Source: Gammaproteobacteria bacterium | GTDB lineage: Bacteria; Pseudomonadota; Gammaproteobacteria; Pseudomonadales; Azotimanducaceae | NCBI GenBank assembly: GCA_027297435.1 | Contig: JAPUIA010000260.1 | Location: 1-45,653, forward strand | Length of the DNA: 45,653 nucleotides | Direction of reading: 5' to 3' | Part shown: piece after piece, positions 40,425-45,653 of the stretch | Layout of the letters: the number at the start of each line of letters is the position of its first letter | Position numbering within the stretch: the stretch's first letter is position 1 | Translations under genes and position numbers: made by a program | Notes under the pieces: model-generated | Database searches by the model: none | Told to the model about the DNA's origin: nothing | Seen by the model: the letters and a program-made list of their open reading frames with translations, nothing else

Positions 40425-41090
40425 TCAATAGGCGACGTCTGGCAGAGTTCCCGCTCGACCGCCTAGATACCATCGCACCGCCGGCAGATGCTCGCGCCCG
40501 AAGAATACCTGGCCATCGATGAGGTAAGTCGGTACACCAAACAATCCCGCAGGGTGCAACTTATCTTGCAGCGCGTCGTGTCGCACGCGACCTTCCCCGG
40601 TTAGATATTCCCGAAAGCCGTCAGTCGAAACTTTGGCCTGGCGCAACTCCTGCTCGATCACGGAAGGGTTTTCGATGTCGAGTTCGCGCCGCCAAAATTG
40701 TTCGTAAACCGAAAACGAGTAGCGCCGTAGTCCGGCAAGATCGTTATCCTTGGCCCACAACAAGCCGATGGCCGCCAACGATGAATCCCAAATCTTGGTC
40801 GTGCCCTTGATCGTGATCCCGCGCAATCGTGCCGTACGTTTCGCATCGCGGTAGGCATACTTCACCGAGGCCCACTGCGCCGGCGAGCGCTGATTTTCCA
40901 GCACCTTGCCCTTGCCGTCGGTTTTGGCCGAACCCGCGTAGCTTGGTATATCGAGGGTCAACGGCCGCCAATCGATCTCGATCCCGAAATCGTCTTCCAG
41001 CTGATACGTGGGCTCGAGCGCCAGATAAGCGTACGGGCTTTTGTAGTCGATATAGACGATGAGCGGCGCGTCGGTTTGAAGCGGGTGCAT
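40425..41090 (-). CDS. DsbA-family protein, HCCA isomerase-like (second paralogue)
   Basis: A 221-residue relative of the next gene: LIVYIDYKSPYAYLALEPTYQLEDDFGIEIDWRPLTLDIPSY, then DSSLAAIGLLWAKDNDL and LFGVPTYLIDGQVFFGREHLPAVRWYL. The YKSPYAY segment is the conserved active-site region of HCCA-isomerase-like proteins, and the CxxC is missing. Both paralogues probably arose by tandem duplication and may act on glutathione- or CoA-linked intermediates. Confidence 0.83.
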   Translation of the reverse strand: MHPLQTDAPLIVYIDYKSPYAYLALEPTYQLEDDFGIEIDWRPLTLDIPSYAGSAKTDGKGKVLENQRSPAQWASVKYAYRDAKRTARLRGITIKGTTKIWDSSLAAIGLLWAKDNDLAGLRRYSFSVYEQFWRRELDIENPSVIEQELRQAKVSTDGFREYLTGEGRVRHDALQDKLHPAGLFGVPTYLIDGQVFFGREHLPAVRWYLGGRAGTLPDVAY

Positions 41091-41148
41091 CGGCCCACCT
41101 TAGCACCGGTCTCGACCCTGTGTTAGCGTTGCGGTCGGGAGGCGCACT

Positions 41149-41988
41149 ATGAAATTCGGTCTATTTGGCATCGGCTCTGGGATCTGCACTCAACCAGAGG
41201 TCGCGCGCAACGTGGCGCGTGCCGCGGAAGACGTCGGCATCGAATCGCTGTGGACGGGTGAGCACGTCGTGCTGCCCGATCCGCGGGAGCCACCCTCGCC
41301 CGCTCCGCCGAATTTTGCGATGCTGCACCCATCGACGTCTCTCGCTTTTCTGGCCGGCGTAACCACTCGCGTCAAACTCGGTACCGGCATCGTGTTGATC
41401 GCCCAGCGCAATCCAGTGGTGCTGGCCAAAGAGATGGCGAGTCTCGACGTCGTCAGCCAAGGCCGCTTGATCCTGGGCATCGGTGCGGGCTATCTGCACC
41501 AAGAATTTGCCGCGTTGGGTATTCCCTTCAACGAGCGTGGCGCACGTACCGACGAAGCCATCGAGGTCATGCGCGCCCTGTGGACCCAAGCACACCCCTC
41601 CTTTGATGGGCGCTTCACGCAGTTTGCGAATATCGATGCCGAGCCCCGGCCCGTCCAGACCGGTGGGCCACCTATCGTCGTCGGCGGTACCAGCGATGCG
41701 GCATTGAAGCGTGCCATCCGCTCCGCCCAAGGCTGGTACGGTTTTGCGCTGAACGTCGAGCAAACTGTCACCGTCGTAGAGCGTTTGAACCAGTTGGCCA
41801 ACGAGATCGAGCGCCCCGCTGCATTGGGCGAGTTGGAGCTATCCGTCACCCCGGGCCTGCGCCTAGACGATCAGATCGTCACTGACTTTGCAGAAGCCGG
41901 CATCGAGCGACTCATTGCACTCATGCCGCAAGACACCGAACAATCGGTGCTAACCCACATCGAAAATCTTGCTGAGTTGATCGGCTAA
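41149..41988 (+). CDS. LLM-class flavin oxidoreductase, F420-type
   Basis: A 279-residue TIM-barrel protein: MKFGLFGIGSGICTQPEVARNVARAAEDVGIESLWTGEHVVLPDP, TRVKLGTGIVLIAQRNPVVLAKEMASLDVVSQGRLILGIGAGY, then PPIVVGGTSDAALKRAIRSAQGW. These match F420-dependent LLM enzymes. The ribosome binding site GGGAGG is strong. It starts a plus-strand operon with the next LLM gene (18 bases) and the hydrolase gene. Confidence 0.9.
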   Translation: MKFGLFGIGSGICTQPEVARNVARAAEDVGIESLWTGEHVVLPDPREPPSPAPPNFAMLHPSTSLAFLAGVTTRVKLGTGIVLIAQRNPVVLAKEMASLDVVSQGRLILGIGAGYLHQEFAALGIPFNERGARTDEAIEVMRALWTQAHPSFDGRFTQFANIDAEPRPVQTGGPPIVVGGTSDAALKRAIRSAQGWYGFALNVEQTVTVVERLNQLANEIERPAALGELELSVTPGLRLDDQIVTDFAEAGIERLIALMPQDTEQSVLTHIENLAELIG

Positions 41989-42006
41989 ACAGGTGGAGGA
42001 AGCAAA

Positions 42007-43269
42007 GTGAAAAACCTTTGGTTTCATTTGATGCCCTACAAAGAACTGCCTGACGAGTTTCGTGAGGAGCATCCGTCGGTTTGGGTCAACATCGATTCAC
42101 GACTGTTCGACCCGGAACGCGCGCATGTCATGTACAACGAATTCATGGACGAGTTGGAGTACGCGGCCGAGGTCGGATTCGACGGCATCTGCGTCAACGA
42201 GCACCATTCCAACGGCTATGGAATGATGCCTTCGCCGAATCTCATTGCCAGCACGCTGGCGCGGCGCACATCAGACGCCGCGTTGTGTGTCATGGGTAAC
42301 AGCCTCGCGCTGTACAACCCGCCGGTGCGGGTGGCCGAGGAATTTGCCATGCTGGACTGTATCTCGGGCGGTCGTTTGATCGCCGGATTCCCGGTCGGCT
42401 CGCCGATGGATACAGCCTTCGCCTACGGTCAAAACCCCTCAATGCTTCGCGATCGTTACTACGAAGCTCACGACCTCGTAATGAAGGCCTGGCAAGAAGA
42501 AGACACGTTCTCGTTCAACGGCCGGTTCAATAAGCTCCGGTACGTCAACGTCTGGCCGCGACCGGTGCAAAAACCGCATCCGCCGATATGGATTCCGGGC
42601 GGTGGCTCGATCGAAACCTGGCGCTGGTGTGCTGAACTCGACTATGTGTACAGCTACCTCTCTTATTTTGGCTACAAACTCGGCCTAAAAACCATGCAGG
42701 GTTTTTGGGAGGAGATGGACAAGCTCGGCAAGGATCGCAATCCCTACCGCGCCGGCTTCCTCCAGTTTGTCGGCGTCGCCGAGACCCACGAAGAAGCCCT
42801 TGCGCTCTACAAAGAGCCGGCGGAATACTTCTACGGTCGCTGCCTGCACGTAAGCCCGACGTTCGTCCAACCGCCGGGGTATACGACGGAGGCGACCATT
42901 CGTGCGCGCGTGCAATCTCAAATCGTCGCGGCGGCGACCAAGGAGCGCAGCAAGCAGCATAGCGGCGGTGGCTTCGGCGGCGGTGCGACGACGTGGGAAG
43001 AGATAGTAGAGGCGGGCTACGTAATCGTCGGTACGCCGGATGAGGTGGCGGAACGAATCAAAGAAGTCTGCACCAACCTGAACGTTGGCAACCTCATGCT
43101 GCTGCTGCAGTTCGGCAACATGGATCACGACCTCACCAAATACAACACCAAGCTGTACGCCGAGCAGGTGCTGCCACAAGTGCGAGATCTGTTCTCCGAA
43201 TGGGAAAATCGGTGGTGGCCGCGACCGATGGCGAGCGAGGCGCGACACGCGCCCAGCGAGGTCGCTTGA
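42007..43269 (+). CDS. LLM-class monooxygenase (larger, luciferase-like)
   Basis: A 420-residue protein with a GTG start after GGAGGAAGC. MKNLWFHLMPYKELPDEF, YAAEVGFDGICVNEHHSNGYGMMPSPNLIASTLARRT, SGGRLIAGFPVGSPMDTAFAYG and WPRPVQKPHPPIWIPGGGSIET fit the bacterial-luciferase/alkanal monooxygenase group, using FMNH2 or reduced F420. A glycine-rich loop (SGGGFGGGATTWEE, about 319-332) is unusual. It overlaps the hydrolase gene by one base (TGATG). Confidence 0.88.
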   Translation: MKNLWFHLMPYKELPDEFREEHPSVWVNIDSRLFDPERAHVMYNEFMDELEYAAEVGFDGICVNEHHSNGYGMMPSPNLIASTLARRTSDAALCVMGNSLALYNPPVRVAEEFAMLDCISGGRLIAGFPVGSPMDTAFAYGQNPSMLRDRYYEAHDLVMKAWQEEDTFSFNGRFNKLRYVNVWPRPVQKPHPPIWIPGGGSIETWRWCAELDYVYSYLSYFGYKLGLKTMQGFWEEMDKLGKDRNPYRAGFLQFVGVAETHEEALALYKEPAEYFYGRCLHVSPTFVQPPGYTTEATIRARVQSQIVAAATKERSKQHSGGGFGGGATTWEEIVEAGYVIVGTPDEVAERIKEVCTNLNVGNLMLLLQFGNMDHDLTKYNTKLYAEQVLPQVRDLFSEWENRWWPRPMASEARHAPSEVA

Positions 43270-44045
43270 TGGAGGAACGCTACGTTTCATTCAACGGCGT
43301 TGAAGCTCGCGTATGGGAGCAAGGCGAAGGTGAACCGGTGGTGTTTCTCCCCGGTTTCATGGGCTTGCCGAAATGGATTCCGTTTCTCGACTTGTTAGCC
43401 GAGCAACGCCGCGTCATCGTACCTTCGCTACCGGGATTTCCCGGCGCGGCCGGCCATCAACAACTCGATGAGTTGTCTGATTGGGTGGTGGCGACCTTGG
43501 AGATCCTCGAAGCCGCAACGGACGGACCGGTCGACTTGATTGCAAGTTCGGTCGCGGCCGCACTGGCGCTGGAGGTTGCGGCGACCAACCGGCCACTAAT
43601 CAAACGGCTGGTACTAATTGGGCCCTTCGGTATCTATGACGAAGCCGACCCCGCTCCCGACCCGTGGGCACAGCGACCCGGGCCGAAGAGCTATCCGGGC
43701 CTGTTGTGCGCCAGGCCGGAACGCTTCGAGGAACTTTGGTCGAAGCCCGACGACGCCGAAGAGATCGAGTGGCAGATCATTCAGATACGCGGCCGTGAAG
43801 CGGCGGCCCGTTATCTTTGGCCGCTGGGGGATACCGGTATATTGAAACGCGCCTACCGGTTGACCCAGCCAATGCTGCTGATACGCGGCAGCGAGGACAA
43901 ACTCATCCCAGCGAGCTATTTGGAAAAACTCAAGGCCGCGGTCCCGGGCGAGGCCGCTATTCAAGAATTGGCCGGCGCCGGGCACCTCGTGGAGCTCGAC
44001 GAACCCGAAGCGCTGGCCGGATCGATCAACCAATTTTTGGGCTGA
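43269..44045 (+). CDS. Alpha/beta-hydrolase
   Basis: A 258-residue protein of the alpha/beta-hydrolase fold: VEARVWEQGEGEPVVFLPGFMGLPKW with the oxyanion-hole region, and a nucleophile elbow LIASSVAAALALEVAA, where the usual G-x-S-x-G reads ASSVA. The acid lies in LIRGSEDKLIPASY and the His in AGAGHLVELDEP. It starts inside the LLM monooxygenase stop and probably acts on its product (an ester or lactone would fit). This is context only. Confidence 0.82.
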   Translation: MEERYVSFNGVEARVWEQGEGEPVVFLPGFMGLPKWIPFLDLLAEQRRVIVPSLPGFPGAAGHQQLDELSDWVVATLEILEAATDGPVDLIASSVAAALALEVAATNRPLIKRLVLIGPFGIYDEADPAPDPWAQRPGPKSYPGLLCARPERFEELWSKPDDAEEIEWQIIQIRGREAAARYLWPLGDTGILKRAYRLTQPMLLIRGSEDKLIPASYLEKLKAAVPGEAAIQELAGAGHLVELDEPEALAGSINQFLG

Positions 44046-44075
44046 CCGATCTGGAGTTCCGTGGTGGCCCGAAGG

Positions 44076-45089
44076 TTAGCCGCCCGTCGGTGACCGCTCG
44101 GGGTCGGACTCCTGCACTCTCGCCCCACGCAGGATGTTGCGCACGGCCTGGTTACCCTCGTGGCAGGCGTATTCGTGAATCTTCGCACCACGGCGCGAGA
44201 CGAGGGGTATCTCGACGGTCCACGGCGCAGTATAGATCTCGGGGTCCTCGATCGTCGCCCGCCACAGGATGGTGTCCTCATCGACACGCGTGAAGCGCTC
44301 TACCACACGCAGTTGCGAGGTGTGGGGGATGCCCTTGATGCGGCGCTGTGAGGCGCTGGTCGCGATCCAACCGCCGTCGATGTAACCGAGCGTCTCGACG
44401 ATGAGCGTGTCCCCTTCCCAGCGCCCTCGAGGCTCGCCATTCCAGAAACGAATGCCCTCTCCCAACCGCGGGCGACCGTCGAGCGGGATGATGCGCGCCT
44501 CGTGGATCATTTCGTAGTGGATGACAACGGTGCCGGGCGTCTGCAGGATGCTGTAGTAGTTGTTGTAGCCCGCCGGGAACATAGCCCCCGGCATGCCTCG
44601 CGTGATGCAGCGATCCCAAGGGCTCATGGTCTCGTAGGAGTCGGTGCTCCGACGTCGCGCTTCGTCGCGACGGGCCTCGGCTGACCGGCGCACCGGGACC
44701 CTGCCGTCGGGCGGATCGACCACCAGTGAGGAACGACCGGTTCCGACGACGCTGGTGCCGAAATCCAACCAGACCAGATTGTAGGCGCCGACGTTGCCCC
44801 CCACCGGGGGCGCCTCGGTCTTCGGAGGCCCCGCCTTCGCGTCCCGCGCTCTCGCGGCCCGGATACGCGTGGCGGCCGCCGCGGCCTCTTCAGGCGTCAC
44901 GAACTGTTTCTCGGCCTGACCCAACGGCCTCTCGAAGGGCGTGAGCGTCTCGTTCGACCAAACCCCTTCGAGGTCCGGCGCTCCCCAGGCGGTGCGGGGA
45001 GTTCGCCATTCGGTATCCTCGGCCATCGCGGGAAGTCCCGCGGGCAGCGCAAGCAGAAGAGCCGTTGCAACTCTCAGCACGGATTTCAT
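44076..45089 (-). CDS. Exported protein of unknown function
   Basis: The ATG at 45089 gives 337 residues with a signal peptide MKSVLRVATALLLALPAGLPAMAEDTEW. The mature part opens WRTPRTAWGAPDLEGVWSNETLTPFERP, a motif found in many exported hypothetical proteins of environmental bacteria. It continues with DRCITRGMPGAMFPAGYNNYYSILQ, IRFWNGEPRGRWEGDTLIVETLGY and RVVERFTRVDEDTILWRATIEDPEIYTAPW, rich in beta-strand pattern. No enzyme motif was recognised. It converges on the hydrolase gene. Confidence 0.8.
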   Translation of the reverse strand: MKSVLRVATALLLALPAGLPAMAEDTEWRTPRTAWGAPDLEGVWSNETLTPFERPLGQAEKQFVTPEEAAAAATRIRAARARDAKAGPPKTEAPPVGGNVGAYNLVWLDFGTSVVGTGRSSLVVDPPDGRVPVRRSAEARRDEARRRSTDSYETMSPWDRCITRGMPGAMFPAGYNNYYSILQTPGTVVIHYEMIHEARIIPLDGRPRLGEGIRFWNGEPRGRWEGDTLIVETLGYIDGGWIATSASQRRIKGIPHTSQLRVVERFTRVDEDTILWRATIEDPEIYTAPWTVEIPLVSRRGAKIHEYACHEGNQAVRNILRGARVQESDPERSPTGG

Positions 45090-45267
45090 CGGTAGTCGCG
45101 TCCTCTCGCCGGATGTTCTGCGGAAGTCTTTATACGCCCTGGAATGCAGGAACTGCAAATGGCCGACATTTCTCGAGCATCCCCACACATCCCGAAGAGT
45201 ACGCACGATCGTCCCCTAGCAGTCTGTCGGATTTGGACCGCCGTAGCGACGGGCGGGTCCGGGGGTT

Positions 45268-45359
45268 TTTGGCGCGGCAAAACGCTCTACATGACTGCCC
45301 GCACGAGCCTGTATCGAATCAAGTTGAGCGCCGAAGGACTGGTCTACCGCGGCGACTAA
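45268..45359 (+). pseudogene. Gluconolactonase/SMP-30 C-terminal remnant
   Basis: A frame ending in TAA at 45357-45359 encodes GKTLYMTARTSLYRIKLSAEG, which matches the last strands of SMP-30/gluconolactonase proteins (LYITA-TSVYRI-type). Upstream of about 45265 the match is lost, and a CTAGCAGTCTGTCGGATTT sequence at about 45218, resembling a mobile-element tip, sits there. The rest of the gene is missing. Confidence 0.45.
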
Positions 45360-45409
45360 CAACGTAAGATCGACCAAGCGATGATGGGCAAACCGTGCTT
45401 CTGAGTCCT

Positions 45410-45651
45410 TTAGATCAGCGTGTCTTCCACATCTCTCTCTGTGGCACGGAATGGGCCGAAGCGCTCGAGCGCCAGCGTCGCAGCCGCCGATGCGAAGCGG
45501 CCGGCCTGCTCCCCGCGACCGAGCTCACCTTGTGGACACGGAGATCCGAGTTGCGACGAGGGTAGATGTTTTCGAAGGTGGTGGTAGTCGCGCTGTAAAG
45601 GCAGGAAACGTCGATCTTCTCGGTCTTGAGCTCCGTGAGCAGGAGTAATTC
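45410..45651 (-). pseudogene. PfkB-family sugar kinase remnant, frameshifted
   Basis: Reading inward from the right edge, one frame gives ELKTEKIDVSCLYSATTTTFENIY, like the N-terminal half of PfkB kinases. About 100 bases later a different frame gives GEQAGRFASAAATLALERFG and RATERDVEDTLI with a TAA stop at 45410-45412, like a PfkB C-terminal helix. The central catalytic region (GxGD) is absent, so the gene seems to have lost its middle and its frame. The gene continues off the window. Confidence 0.45.
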
Positions 45652-45653
45652 GT

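Overview
The window reads as a chromosomal stretch of a moderately GC-rich gammaproteobacterium. Pointers are the UvrB and PdxH types, RND and MATE efflux genes, REP-like intergenic hairpins, dense ATGA-type gene overlaps and a bacterial tRNA-Val(GAC). Many acyl-CoA, CoA-transferase and flavin oxidoreductase genes suggest a heterotroph that degrades lipids or other hydrophobic organics. No phage, CRISPR array, rRNA or intact insertion sequence was seen. The species cannot be named from this sequence.

Left part (1-9.9 kb): the end of an MFS transporter gene; tRNA-Val(GAC) preceded by two tandem structured units that each begin with a copy of the tRNA 5' end; pdxH; a 22-bp tandem repeat between pdxH and an acyl-CoA synthetase gene; uvrB; two small genes; and a two-gene 2-oxoacid:ferredoxin oxidoreductase (korA-korB type) whose 3' end runs into a repeat with a 54-bp perfect palindrome.

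Middle (9.8-23.7 kb): an apparently self-regulated efflux operon (FadR/GntR-type repressor, RND adaptor, RND pump, MATE pump) with overlapping operators at its promoter. Then come a glycine-zipper lipoprotein, a MITE-like element, an ArsR-type regulator with two clear palindromic operators, an acyl-CoA dehydrogenase, and a signalling operon. In that operon a sensor histidine kinase is frameshifted by a 25-bp tandem duplication, the response regulator lacks about 13 residues of its receiver domain, and the third gene is a TPR/TonB-C protein. A short-chain dehydrogenase follows.

Right part (23.7-45.7 kb): a large exported beta-propeller/amidohydrolase; a tightly overlapped operon of FAD monooxygenase (apparent ATC start), hotdog thioesterase, DAHP synthase and a small membrane protein; an exported ureohydrolase; a reductase-dipeptidase pair; a MerC-like protein; and about 10 kb of catabolic-looking genes (three luciferase-like oxidoreductases, CaiB-type CoA-transferase, thioesterase, glyoxalase-like protein, MDR dehydrogenase, two DsbA/HCCA-isomerase-like proteins, alpha/beta hydrolase). 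The right edge holds an exported protein of unknown role and gene remnants resembling gluconolactonase and a PfkB sugar kinase.

The most notable items are the tRNA-5'-end tandem units, the damaged two-component operon, the ATC start, the 54-bp palindrome over the korB 3' end and the multi-enzyme catabolic region. Function calls rest on motif reading of the translated sequence; no database search was possible.
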